Assembly: GCF_002895005.1 (NCBI RefSeq)
Contig: NZ_POWF01000004.1
Location: 173,605 to 237,604 of the forward strand
DNA: 64,000 nucleotides
Source: Hanstruepera neustonica
Lineage (GTDB): Bacteria; Bacteroidota; Bacteroidia; Flavobacteriales; Flavobacteriaceae
Direction: 5' to 3'
Both the position numbers and the translations under genes were made by a program. Below, in pieces: positions 33,195 to 42,214 of this stretch (the stretch's first letter is position 1; every line of letters begins with the position of its first letter). Below the pieces are notes generated by a model. It was not told the DNA's origin. It searched no databases and saw nothing but the letters and a program-made list of their open reading frames with translations.

Positions 33195-33228
33195 AAAAAA
33201 TCCCTTTCAAACTGAAAGGGATTTTTTT
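33195..33228. terminator. bidirectional intrinsic terminator
   Basis: AAATCCCTTTCA (33198-33209), loop AAC, TGAAAGGGATTT (33213-33224), flanked by A-run and T-run. It serves the TonB receptor (+) and the convergent small membrane protein (-). Confidence 0.85.
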
Positions 33229-33509
33229 TAATCGTTTATTTCAACTGGAATAACTTTCTTTTCTTTACTGAAAACGTAGGTATACAACCACATGATGGTA
33301 AATGTTGGAACAATATCTAGACCAGGAATAATTTCTTCAATAAAAGATATGGCTCCAGCCACTTTACCTCTATTTCCTGAATACATTTTGGCCATGAGAT
33401 AAGCCGACAAGGGTGCCCAAATAATATCTATAATGGTTATAAAACCAATAGCATCAAATAAAATACTCAATGCTAGTTTTTTGTTTTTGCTTAAGTTATC
33501 TAAATCCAT
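33228..33509 (-). CDS. small hypothetical membrane protein
   Basis: A 93-aa protein with hydrophobic segments around residues 14-38 (LSILFDAIGFITIIDIIWAP) and 60-80 (IVPTFTIMWLYTYVFS), probably two helices with a short GNRGK loop between. I recognise no family or motif. It is the last gene before the shared terminator and lies 48 bp downstream of folE on the same strand, so it may be co-transcribed with it. Confidence 0.7.
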   Translation of the reverse strand: MDLDNLSKNKKLALSILFDAIGFITIIDIIWAPLSAYLMAKMYSGNRGKVAGAISFIEEIIPGLDIVPTFTIMWLYTYVFSKEKKVIPVEIND

Positions 33510-33557
33510 TGTCGTGTTTTTGATTAATTAGCAGCAAGAAACATACCAAAGATAAAA

Positions 33558-34163
33558 TCACGAAAATTTGTCGCTTATCAACTTCAAGAATTCATTGCGG
33601 GTTTCTATTTTCTCAAACTGTCCTCTAAAACCCGATGTAGTTGTTACCGAGTTTTGTTTTTGCACGCCTCGCATCATCATACACATGTGGGCAGCTTCAA
33701 TAACTACGGCCACACCTTGTGGCTTTAGAGTATCATTGATGCAATCCAAAATTTGCTCTGTCAATCGCTCCTGAACCTGTAATCGTCTTGCAAAAATATC
33801 TACAACTCTGGGGATTTTACTCAATCCAACAATGTGTCCATTGGGTATATAGGCTATGTGTGCCTTCCCAAAAAATGGCAGAATATGATGTTCGCATAAG
33901 GAATATAATTCTATATCCTTAACAATTACCATTTCGTTATACGATTCTTTAAACATGGCACTCTTTAAAATAGCAGCCGCATCTTGATGGTAACCTTGAG
34001 TTAAAAATTGCATGGCTTTAGATGCGCGTTCGGGTGTTTTTAAAAGCCCATCTCGTGTGACATCTTCACCTAAATCCTCGATAATCTTTTTGTAACGATT
34101 TTTAACATCATCTGTTACCTGCATATTGTATTCTTCAAATTTCCTGTATGGCATATTTGGCAT
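33558..34163 (-). CDS. folE: GTP cyclohydrolase I
   Basis: A 201-aa enzyme converting GTP to 7,8-dihydroneopterin triphosphate, the entry to folate and pterin synthesis. The family signature includes the zinc Cys and His ligands in [18 protein letters not shown]; further motifs are [20 protein letters not shown], and the third zinc ligand Cys in [12 protein letters not shown]-terminal TTSGFRGQF completes the active site. An ATG at 34154 (M4) is a possible alternative start. Confidence 0.95.
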   Translation of the reverse strand: MPNMPYRKFEEYNMQVTDDVKNRYKKIIEDLGEDVTRDGLLKTPERASKAMQFLTQGYHQDAAAILKSAMFKESYNEMVIVKDIELYSLCEHHILPFFGKAHIAYIPNGHIVGLSKIPRVVDIFARRLQVQERLTEQILDCINDTLKPQGVAVVIEAAHMCMMMRGVQKQNSVTTTSGFRGQFEKIETRNEFLKLISDKFS

Positions 34164-34348
34164 TTTTGCTAAATGTAGTAAAATTATTGGTCATTTATTT
34201 TATAAAAACCTTAACAAAATTAACCTGTTTTTAACTTTTAGTTGGGAAATTAAACTGCTAAAGCCTACTAGATTTGTTGCGTATTCTGTAACAATAGGAT
34301 TTTTCTGTTGTCTTTATACCATCAATCAAGAACGAGACCAATCATTTT

Positions 34349-36784
34349 ATGAAAAAAACAGTATTCCTTCTAGTGGCTATGTTGTGCGTTTTCACAATGT
34401 TTTCACAAGAAAAGAAAAGCTTAAATATTAAGCGCATAAGCGACCCGCCCAAAATAGATGGCGTTTTAGATGATGCTGCATGGCAAGGTGTTGAAGAAGC
34501 CAAAGACTTTGTGCAATTTCGCCCGGAAATGGGTATAAAGGAAACACCAGAAACACGTACCGTTGTAAAGATTACCTATGATGATGATGCCATTTACGTT
34601 GGCGCCTATTTGTATGATGACCCTTCGAAAATCATGCGACAATTTACCAGTCGCGATAATTTTGGCCAATCTGATTTCTTTGGTTTTATTTTAAACCCTA
34701 ACAATGATGGTCAAAACAATACCGAGTTTTTTGTTTTTAGTTCTGGAACACAAGCCGATGCCTTGGAGTCGCCTAGTATTGGTGAGGATTTTGGATGGAA
34801 TGCCGTTTGGGATAGTGCCGTAAAAATAGTAGATGATGGTTGGATTGTTGAAATGAAGTTACCATATAGAACATTGCGCTTTTCCAATCAGGAAGTGCAA
34901 ACTTGGGGTATGAATATCCATAGGCATTTTAGGCGAGACCGTTCGCAATATACCTGGAGTCCTGTGGATGTTTCCAAAGGAAATATAGGTATTTATAATG
35001 GTGAGTTAAACGGAATTGAAAATATTAATCCACCTACCCGATTAACATTTTATCCTTTTGTTTCAGGTATCGTGAACTCGTATGATGGCGAAACCGAAAC
35101 CCAATTTAATGCGGGAATGGATGTGAAATATGGCATCACCGAAAACTTTACATTAGATGCTACCTTAATCCCTGATTTTAGTCAGGCTGGCTTTGACAAC
35201 GTTGTTTTGAATTTAGGTCCTTTTGAGCAAACGTTTTCGGAGCAACGACAATTTTTTACAGAAGGGGTTGACTTGTTTACCAAAGGAAATTTATTTTTTT
35301 CAAGACGTGTTGGAAGTAGCCCAACAGGCGATGGTGATATAACAAGTGACGAAGAGTTTTTGGAATATCCTGATGCTGTGAAGGTTTTAAATGCCATAAA
35401 GGTATCCGGAAGAACTAAAAAAGGATTTGGTGCTGGTATTTTTAATGCCATTACCGAAAAAACAAGTACCAAGATTAGAAACACGAATACCGGAGAAATA
35501 CGTAGTGCTGTTGTTGAACCTTTTACTAATTACAATATTTTGGTTGTCGATCAACAGTTTAACCAAAATTCCTCTGTAGGTATTATCAATACTAATGTTA
35601 CCAGAAATGGTCATTTTAGAGATGCTAACGTTACTGGTGTTTTGGCTGATTTAACAACCAAAAAGAACACTTATAGTTTAGGTATTGAAGCTAAAATGAG
35701 TAATGTCAATAAAGAAACAGGCACTGAAACAGGCTATAGCTACGAAATAGAGTTTAGCAAGGTATATGGCAATTTACAATACTGGATTGGCCATGAATAT
35801 GCTGATGACACCTATGATATCAATGATTTAGGACTGTTATTCCGAAATAATTTTAGCAATTTTGGAGGTAATATTAGATATCGAACTTTTGAACCTACTG
35901 GAAAATTTAACAATTATACCGTTGAGGCTTGGTACGAATATAGACGTTTAGCGAATCCGAGCACCTACACTGGCAATAGTTTTGGCTTTGGTGCTTGGGG
36001 AAATTTAAAATCTTTACACAGTTTTGGTGGTAATGTTAATTTTCAACCTGGCAAACAATACGATTATTTTGAACCACGTGTAGATGGACGTTATTTTATT
36101 TTTGAAAATAGATTCAATGGAAACTTTTGGATTTCTTCAAATTATAATAAAAAATTTGCCATTGATGCCAATATTGGTGGAGCAACCTTCTTTGAAGATA
36201 ACCGAAACACCGATAATATTTGGTATAGTGTGAGTCCAAGATTTCGATTTAATGATAAAATATTAATCGTTTACTCTTTCAGTGTCGATGATATTAGAAA
36301 AGATAGAGGTTATGCCAATATGATGGGTGATGATATTGTTTTTGGACAACGTGATCGGTACACTATGGTCAACACCTTATCAGGTAGCTATAGTTTTAAT
36401 CCATTTCATACTGTGGGTTTAACATTTAGGAATTATTGGAGTACGGTAGATTACGAAGATCATATTTTTCTGCTTCAAGAGAATGGTCGTTTGTTGGAAA
36501 CGCAAACGAGTTTTGAGGACGCAGGTTTATCAGACCCAAATATTAATTTTAGTACTTGGAATCTAGATTTAAGCTATTCATGGCAATTTGCTCCTGGAAG
36601 TTTTGTAACAGCACTATACAGAAATCAATTATTCAATAATGATAATGAATCGCAAGCGAGTTACATAGATAGTTTAGATCGATTATTCAAACAACCCATC
36701 TCAAATACCTTTTCATTGAAAGTGCAGTATTTTATTGACTATAACAATGTTAAAAAAATCTTCCGTAAGAAATCAGATTCCTAA
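34349..36784 (+). CDS. DUF5916 domain-containing protein with N-terminal CBM9-like domain
   Basis: The 811-aa exported protein has signal peptide MKKTVFLLVAMLCVFTMFSQ. A family-9-type carbohydrate-binding fold follows (PPKIDGVLDDAAWQGVEEAK, DDDAIYVGAYLYDDPSKI). The remainder is a DUF5916 beta-barrel-like part rich in aromatic strands, including YPFVSGIVN, LDATLIPDFSQAGFDNVVLN and QRQFFTEGVDLF. DUF5916 proteins are widespread in Bacteroidota and presumably sit in the outer membrane; function unknown. It is followed after 48 bp by the LolD-type ATPase gene. Confidence 0.85.
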   Translation: MKKTVFLLVAMLCVFTMFSQEKKSLNIKRISDPPKIDGVLDDAAWQGVEEAKDFVQFRPEMGIKETPETRTVVKITYDDDAIYVGAYLYDDPSKIMRQFTSRDNFGQSDFFGFILNPNNDGQNNTEFFVFSSGTQADALESPSIGEDFGWNAVWDSAVKIVDDGWIVEMKLPYRTLRFSNQEVQTWGMNIHRHFRRDRSQYTWSPVDVSKGNIGIYNGELNGIENINPPTRLTFYPFVSGIVNSYDGETETQFNAGMDVKYGITENFTLDATLIPDFSQAGFDNVVLNLGPFEQTFSEQRQFFTEGVDLFTKGNLFFSRRVGSSPTGDGDITSDEEFLEYPDAVKVLNAIKVSGRTKKGFGAGIFNAITEKTSTKIRNTNTGEIRSAVVEPFTNYNILVVDQQFNQNSSVGIINTNVTRNGHFRDANVTGVLADLTTKKNTYSLGIEAKMSNVNKETGTETGYSYEIEFSKVYGNLQYWIGHEYADDTYDINDLGLLFRNNFSNFGGNIRYRTFEPTGKFNNYTVEAWYEYRRLANPSTYTGNSFGFGAWGNLKSLHSFGGNVNFQPGKQYDYFEPRVDGRYFIFENRFNGNFWISSNYNKKFAIDANIGGATFFEDNRNTDNIWYSVSPRFRFNDKILIVYSFSVDDIRKDRGYANMMGDDIVFGQRDRYTMVNTLSGSYSFNPFHTVGLTFRNYWSTVDYEDHIFLLQENGRLLETQTSFEDAGLSDPNINFSTWNLDLSYSWQFAPGSFVTALYRNQLFNNDNESQASYIDSLDRLFKQPISNTFSLKVQYFIDYNNVKKIFRKKSDS

Positions 36785-36832
36785 TTGTAAGACCAATTAT
36801 AAAGTATTACATTGCTTGTTTATTATTTGAGA

Positions 36833-37495
36833 ATGATAACAGCAAGAAATATACATAAGTACTATTCCGATTTACACGTTTTAAAGGGTGTTGATTTAGA
36901 TATTAAGGCAGGTGAAATTGTATCGATTGTTGGGGCTTCAGGTGCCGGAAAAACCACGTTATTACAAATTTTGGGGACACTGGATAAACCTGAATATGAT
37001 AACCAAACAACGTTTTCTTTAAACAATGTTGATATCAGATCCTTAAATGAAAAAGCGTTGGCCAAATTCCGAAATGAACAAATAGGTTTTATATTCCAAT
37101 TTCATCAATTATTACCTGAATTTACGGCTTTAGAAAATGTCTGTATTCCAGCTTTTATCAAAAAAACCAGAAAAGAAGCGGCTGAAAAACGCGCTAAAGA
37201 ACTCTTGGATTTTCTGGGATTAAAAGACCGATACGAGCATAAACCTAATGAGCTTTCAGGTGGCGAGCAACAACGAGTAGCTGTTGCTAGAGCGTTGATT
37301 AATAATCCAAAAATCATTTTTGCCGATGAACCTTCAGGAAATTTAGATAGTGAGTCAGCTGAAAATCTCCACAATCTCTTTTTTAAACTTCGTGATGAAT
37401 ACGGTCAAACATTCGTAATTGTCACACATAATGAAGATTTAGCCAATATGGCTGATAGAAAATTGACTATGGTCGATGGTAAGATTCTAAATTAA
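36833..37495 (+). CDS. LolD-type ABC transporter ATP-binding protein
   Basis: A 220-aa ATPase from ATG 36833 ([20 protein letters not shown]). Walker A is [11 protein letters not shown], the Q-loop [18 protein letters not shown], the signature [15 protein letters not shown], Walker [16 protein letters not shown], and the H-loop VTHNEDL. The pattern is that of the LolD/MacB subfamily, which powers lipoprotein release or MacB-type export. No permease lies beside it, as is usual in flavobacteria where LolC/E is encoded elsewhere. Confidence 0.88.
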   Translation: MITARNIHKYYSDLHVLKGVDLDIKAGEIVSIVGASGAGKTTLLQILGTLDKPEYDNQTTFSLNNVDIRSLNEKALAKFRNEQIGFIFQFHQLLPEFTALENVCIPAFIKKTRKEAAEKRAKELLDFLGLKDRYEHKPNELSGGEQQRVAVARALINNPKIIFADEPSGNLDSESAENLHNLFFKLRDEYGQTFVIVTHNEDLANMADRKLTMVDGKILN

Positions 37496-37511
37496 ATAGT
37501 ACATTTAGTTC

Positions 37512-39215
37512 ATGCTATTTATTTTACTTTCCTGGATTTATATACTAGCCATTTCTATCATTGTTGGTGTTAGTACAGCAAAAGCTTTTGGTATAACAAA
37601 ATCGCATCCTGTTGTTACTATTATTTCAGGCTTTTTTACGATTACTTTAATCACATCAATTTGGGCAATTGGTTGGTCTGTCAATTGGCAATTTCATATT
37701 TTTTTATTTCTTATTTGTATCGCATTATTTTTTGCAAACAAATCATTTATAGTTGATTACATTAAAATATCTACAATTCAGTTTAAGTCCCTTAAAATGT
37801 TTAGCAAAGTGTTTTTCGGGATTATTTCCTTGCTTATTTTAGCACAATGTGCCTCTCCTCCTTTTATTATTGACAACGAATCTTACTATATCCAAACCAT
37901 TAAATGGCTCAACGAATATGGCTTTGTAAAAGGATTGGTCAATCTACACTTATTTTTAGGGCAAACATCTGGGTGGCATATCCTTCAAAGTGCTTTTAAT
38001 TTTAGTTTTTTATATGATCGTTTCAATGATTTGAGTGGCCTGATACTATTATTGGGTAATTACTATGCTATTACGCATTTGAATGACTTTTCGTTTAAAA
38101 ACAAACTAAAGATAGTCGATGGTATCGTTGCCTTATTTCCTGTGTTGAACGTGTTCTTTTTTCAATTTATCAGTGCGCCTTCGCCTGATATGGCAATCTA
38201 TGTATTGACACTGGTTATCACGCATCAATTTTTAAAATGTTATGTTGAATTTAATAGGAATATATTTCTTTCTATTGTTGTAATGACACTCTTTGCTATT
38301 TTCATAAAACCTTCCGTCCTACTTTTTGTTTTGCTCCCTGTGTTGCTTTACAAACGTTACTATATTTATACACGAAACCAAACAAAATTGGTACTAGGAA
38401 TTTCGACTTTGTTGATTTTGGTGATAGTGATTAAAAATTCCATCATTACGGGGAATCCCCTGTTCCCGTTAACTATTCCGAGTCTGTTTGATTTTTCTTG
38501 GCAATTACCAAATGATATTGCATCATATTTTTCTATTTACGGTAAGGCTTATGGCTATCATATGTCTCCAGAAGCATTTGAAGCAGCTTCATGGGGCCTC
38601 AAACTTAAAAACTGGTTGCTTGCTCCAGGATTACATGGTATTTTTAATTCAGGCATGATATTACTTTTTATCATGATGCCTTTTGTAATTTACAAGTTTT
38701 ATAACAAAAAAGCCTATTGGATTTTCTATGTTATAGGAATGCTACAGATGCTATTATTATTTGTGATATCGCCACAGTATCGCTTCTTCTTTCCATTTAT
38801 GATGATTTTTGGTTTCATGATTTTAAAACTTTTGATAGTCAACGATAAAATCTTGAAAGTCATTTTGGTATTTACCACTATTGTGGCTGCCATACCGTTA
38901 TTTTTTTCCATTAATAACCAGCAGCTGACTAATAATAAACATCATGTTGTCAACAGTCAATTTTCAACTCAATATCTAATTCAACCGTATGGGTTGAGTA
39001 AATATCCAAGAGATTATAATATCATCCAGGAAGGTAATACCCAATTCCATACACCATCACAAATGAATTTCTTTTGGGGAACTGGCAACATGCCTCTACC
39101 TGCTATTAACCAAGAGCAGTTGGATTATTTTAAAAACTATTTTGACGTTATTCCGCAGCAATTCTCGGAAAATCTGAAAAATGGGTTTTATTCTGAACGT
39201 ATTTTTGAAAAATAG
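37512..39215 (+). CDS. large polytopic membrane protein (LIC_10190-like, GT-C-type topology)
   Basis: A 567-aa protein with around 11-12 membrane helices and a periplasmic-looking C-terminal tail of about 80 residues. It has DNESYYIQTIKWLNEYGFV followed by NLHLFLGQTSGWHILQSAF in the first large loop, a pattern I associate with the LIC_10190 family and with GT-C/O-antigen-type membrane enzymes. Catalysis is not established. It begins 16 bp after the ABC ATPase gene, so it may be co-transcribed, but a functional link is not evident. Confidence 0.6.
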   Translation: MLFILLSWIYILAISIIVGVSTAKAFGITKSHPVVTIISGFFTITLITSIWAIGWSVNWQFHIFLFLICIALFFANKSFIVDYIKISTIQFKSLKMFSKVFFGIISLLILAQCASPPFIIDNESYYIQTIKWLNEYGFVKGLVNLHLFLGQTSGWHILQSAFNFSFLYDRFNDLSGLILLLGNYYAITHLNDFSFKNKLKIVDGIVALFPVLNVFFFQFISAPSPDMAIYVLTLVITHQFLKCYVEFNRNIFLSIVVMTLFAIFIKPSVLLFVLLPVLLYKRYYIYTRNQTKLVLGISTLLILVIVIKNSIITGNPLFPLTIPSLFDFSWQLPNDIASYFSIYGKAYGYHMSPEAFEAASWGLKLKNWLLAPGLHGIFNSGMILLFIMMPFVIYKFYNKKAYWIFYVIGMLQMLLLFVISPQYRFFFPFMMIFGFMILKLLIVNDKILKVILVFTTIVAAIPLFFSINNQQLTNNKHHVVNSQFSTQYLIQPYGLSKYPRDYNIIQEGNTQFHTPSQMNFFWGTGNMPLPAINQEQLDYFKNYFDVIPQQFSENLKNGFYSERIFEK

Positions 39216-39272
39216 TGGCCCTTTTCACGCAACCTTTTCTGTTTTTTAGCATCTATAGAATAAAATCTCATT

Positions 39273-39842
39273 ATGATTAAGAGAGTTGTTAAAGTATTTT
39301 CCTTTTTTGCCCTATTTCAACTAGTGATTTATTCTTGCTGCGAACAAGTATATAACGTTTATTATGAGCAAACGACTTTGACCGCAATAGATTCAAATGA
39401 TTTTGATGCGTCGAGCGTCACAACAGAAAATTTATTGCTAAATCTCAACTTTGAATATAAGTATATTCAAATTGCCGATATGTTAGATTTGAATCACATG
39501 GTGGATAATACCTATGCGACCACCTGTGCCGAAGACTATTTTTTTAGAGATTCTGTTATCAATATAACAATAACTGCCAATGAGAATGTTCTTGATATTG
39601 AATCAGGCAACCCAATTAATGATAAATTATTCTTTATAAACCCAAACACTCTGGAAAGTCAGTCTTTAAATGAACTCGTTAACTATCTAAATAATCATTT
39701 CGATGGTTATTATTATCAAACAATCGATTTGGCCTTCAATGAATCCCTACCAAGTGAGCTGTCTTTGGAATTTCACATTAAAATTGATTTAGAAGGTGGC
39801 AGAAGCTTGGAAAGTACTACTGAAATCATTACTATTGAGTAA
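39273..39842 (+). CDS. hypothetical lipoprotein
   Basis: A 189-aa protein with an N-terminal signal (MIKRVVKVFSFFALFQLVIY) followed by SCC, consistent with a lipobox. The mature region is acidic and beta-rich, with two Cys-containing segments (TTCAEDYFF) and no catalytic motif I know. It may belong to the many uncharacterised Bacteroidota lipoproteins of the DUF5034 type, but I am not sure. It lies 57 bp after the membrane protein and 15 bp before the TIGR02757 gene. Confidence 0.6.
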   Translation: MIKRVVKVFSFFALFQLVIYSCCEQVYNVYYEQTTLTAIDSNDFDASSVTTENLLLNLNFEYKYIQIADMLDLNHMVDNTYATTCAEDYFFRDSVINITITANENVLDIESGNPINDKLFFINPNTLESQSLNELVNYLNNHFDGYYYQTIDLAFNESLPSELSLEFHIKIDLEGGRSLESTTEIITIE

Positions 39843-39857
39843 TTAACTCATTCTATC

Positions 39858-40634
39858 TTGCATCATTCAATAAAGCGTAAAGAACTTAAAGATTTCCTGG
39901 ACTCTAAAGTCCTACAATACAATAATCCCAAGTTCCTTGATTCCGATCCAATACAAGTGCCGCATCAATTTTCAAAAAAAGAGGATATTGAAATAGCCGC
40001 TTTTTTAACAGCGACCATAGCCTGGGGCAATCGCAAAAGCATTATCAACAATGCACATCGCATGATGGATTTATTGGAGCAATCACCTTATGATTTTGTA
40101 ATAAATCATCAAGAATCCGACTTACAGAAATTGGAAGGTTTTGTACATCGTACTTTTAATGGTTTGGACCTCATGACATTCATTACAGCATTGCAAAACA
40201 TCTATAAAAATCATGATGGTCTGGAGCGAGTTTTCGAGAAGCACGCCGAATCTGATAGTTTGCAAAATGCCATTCACCATTTTAAACAAGTGTTTTTTGA
40301 CATCGATCATTTACCAAGAACCCAAAAACATATTTCAGATCCTTTAAAAAATTCAGCTGCTAAACGTATCAATATGTTTTTACGTTGGATGGTGAGACCT
40401 GATAATACTGGTGTAGACTTTGGTATTTGGAAGAGCCTTTCGCCTTCCCAACTATCGTGTCCATTGGATGTGCATTCCGGGAATGTAGCTCGGAAATTAG
40501 GTCTTTTAACGCGTAAACAAAATGATGCCAAAGCCTTACAGGAATTGGACACCAATTTGCGTAATCTAGATCCAAACGATCCGGTGAAATATGATTTTGC
40601 ATTATTTGGTTTGGGTGTTTTTAAGAAGTTCTAA
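39858..40634 (+). CDS. TIGR02757 (DUF2400) family protein
   Basis: A 258-aa protein with the family hallmarks near the N-terminus (ELKDFLDSKVLQYN, IEIAAFLTATIAWGNRKSII) and LDVHSGNVARKLGLLTRKQN with KYDFALFGLGVF at the C-terminus. The fold resembles HhH-containing DNA glycosylases, but the role is unknown. The start is a TTG at 39858: no ATG occurs until well inside the conserved N-terminal domain, and starting there would delete it. Confidence 0.85.
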   Translation: MHHSIKRKELKDFLDSKVLQYNNPKFLDSDPIQVPHQFSKKEDIEIAAFLTATIAWGNRKSIINNAHRMMDLLEQSPYDFVINHQESDLQKLEGFVHRTFNGLDLMTFITALQNIYKNHDGLERVFEKHAESDSLQNAIHHFKQVFFDIDHLPRTQKHISDPLKNSAAKRINMFLRWMVRPDNTGVDFGIWKSLSPSQLSCPLDVHSGNVARKLGLLTRKQNDAKALQELDTNLRNLDPNDPVKYDFALFGLGVFKKF

Positions 40635-40677
40635 AAAAGTATTGTAACTTTATTTTCTAATCTAAACGATCAAAATT

Positions 40678-42159
40678 ATGAGTCGCTTACTATGTGCAAT
40701 GTGCTGTCTGTTATTTTCAATTGCTTTTTCCCAAAACCGTGAAATAGTTGTAGATACTACCATAACTTCCAATCATTCGGTAACTGTAAATGGAAAAAGT
40801 ATTCCATATCAAGCAACTGCTGGAACCCAACCTGTTTGGAATGATAAAGGCGAACCGATAGCAACTTTATTTTATACCTATTATAAGAAATCCAATAGTC
40901 AGGCGAAAGATAGACCGATTGTATTTTCTTTTAATGGCGGACCTGGCTCGGCCTCTGTATGGATGCATATAGCCTATACTGGTCCTGTGCTTTTAAATAT
41001 TGATGATGAGGGTTACCCTGTTCAACCCTATGGTATCAAGGACAATCCTTATTCTATAATTGACGTAGCCGATATTGTATTTGTGGATCCAGTTAATACA
41101 GGCTATTCGCGCATGTTACCAGATAAAGAAGGAAAAATGCCTGAAAAAGATGTATTCTATGGTATTAATGCCGACATTAAATATCTCGCCGAATGGATGA
41201 ACACTTTTGTTTCGAGAAACAACCGCTGGGAATCACCCAAATACATTATTGGCGAAAGTTATGGAGGTACGCGCGTTATGGGCTTGGCCAATGAATTGCA
41301 GAACACCCAATTTATGTATTTAAATGGGGTAATCATGGTATCACCTGCCGATTACAAGGTTTTGTATAGTGGTAATCCTATTTCAGAAGCACTACACCTA
41401 CCCTATTATACTGCGACTGCATGGCATCATAAACAATTGTCATCCGAACTTCAGAATAAAGATTTATTGGATATTCTACCAGAAGTTGAAAACTATGCCA
41501 TCAATACCTTATTACCTGTCATTTCCAAAGGCGGATTTGCAACAGCTGAAGAAAAACAAGCTGTTGCTAAAAAAATGGCCTATTATTCAGGCTTGAGCGA
41601 AACAGTGATTTTAAGAAGCAATTTAAGGGTTCCAACCAATTTCTTTTGGAAAGAATTATTACGTGACCAAGGTTATACTGTTGGAAGATTGGATTCCCGC
41701 TATTTAGGACTTGATAAAGATGATGCAAGTGATAGTCCAGACTTTAATGCTGAATTATCGTCTTGGTTGCACAGCTTCACACCTCCAATCAACTATTACA
41801 TCAGAGAGCATTTACAATTTAAAACAGATGTCACCTATAATATGCTGGCCGATGTAAGTCCTTGGGACAGGCGAAACGATAATACCAGGGAAGGTTTACG
41901 ATTGGCAATGGCACAAAATCCATATTTAAAAGTGTTGTTTCAATCGGGTTACTATGATGGTGCCACTACTTACTTTAATGCCAAATATACCATGTGGCAG
42001 ATAGATCCTAGTGGTAAAATGAAAGATCGTTTTACTTTTAAAGGCTATAAAAGTGGACACATGATGTATTTACGGAATGAAGACCTTATTCAAGCTAATA
42101 ATGATTTGCGGGAGTTTATCAAAAATTCCATGGCAAATGGCAAAGCAGCGAAGTATTAA
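40678..42159 (+). CDS. S10 family serine carboxypeptidase-like peptidase, secreted
   Basis: A 493-aa protein with signal peptide MSRLLCAMCCLLFSIAFSQ. The alpha/beta-hydrolase fold of S10 peptidases is clear: FSFNGGPGSASVWMHI (oxyanion), the nucleophile in IIGESYGGTRVMG, the acid in QSGYYDGATTYF, and His in KSGHMMYLR. Family members remove C-terminal residues from peptides. It is followed by a strong bidirectional terminator. Confidence 0.9.
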   Translation: MSRLLCAMCCLLFSIAFSQNREIVVDTTITSNHSVTVNGKSIPYQATAGTQPVWNDKGEPIATLFYTYYKKSNSQAKDRPIVFSFNGGPGSASVWMHIAYTGPVLLNIDDEGYPVQPYGIKDNPYSIIDVADIVFVDPVNTGYSRMLPDKEGKMPEKDVFYGINADIKYLAEWMNTFVSRNNRWESPKYIIGESYGGTRVMGLANELQNTQFMYLNGVIMVSPADYKVLYSGNPISEALHLPYYTATAWHHKQLSSELQNKDLLDILPEVENYAINTLLPVISKGGFATAEEKQAVAKKMAYYSGLSETVILRSNLRVPTNFFWKELLRDQGYTVGRLDSRYLGLDKDDASDSPDFNAELSSWLHSFTPPINYYIREHLQFKTDVTYNMLADVSPWDRRNDNTREGLRLAMAQNPYLKVLFQSGYYDGATTYFNAKYTMWQIDPSGKMKDRFTFKGYKSGHMMYLRNEDLIQANNDLREFIKNSMANGKAAKY

Positions 42160-42166
42160 AACAAAA

Positions 42167-42194
42167 AAAAGCCTGACTATTAAGTCAGGCTTTT
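42167..42194. terminator. bidirectional intrinsic terminator
   Basis: AAAAGCCTGAC (42167-42177), loop of six, GTCAGGCTTTT (42184-42194). It lies between the convergent S10 and M61 peptidase genes. Confidence 0.85.
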
Positions 42195-42214
42195 AACTTT
42201 TATATCTTGAATTT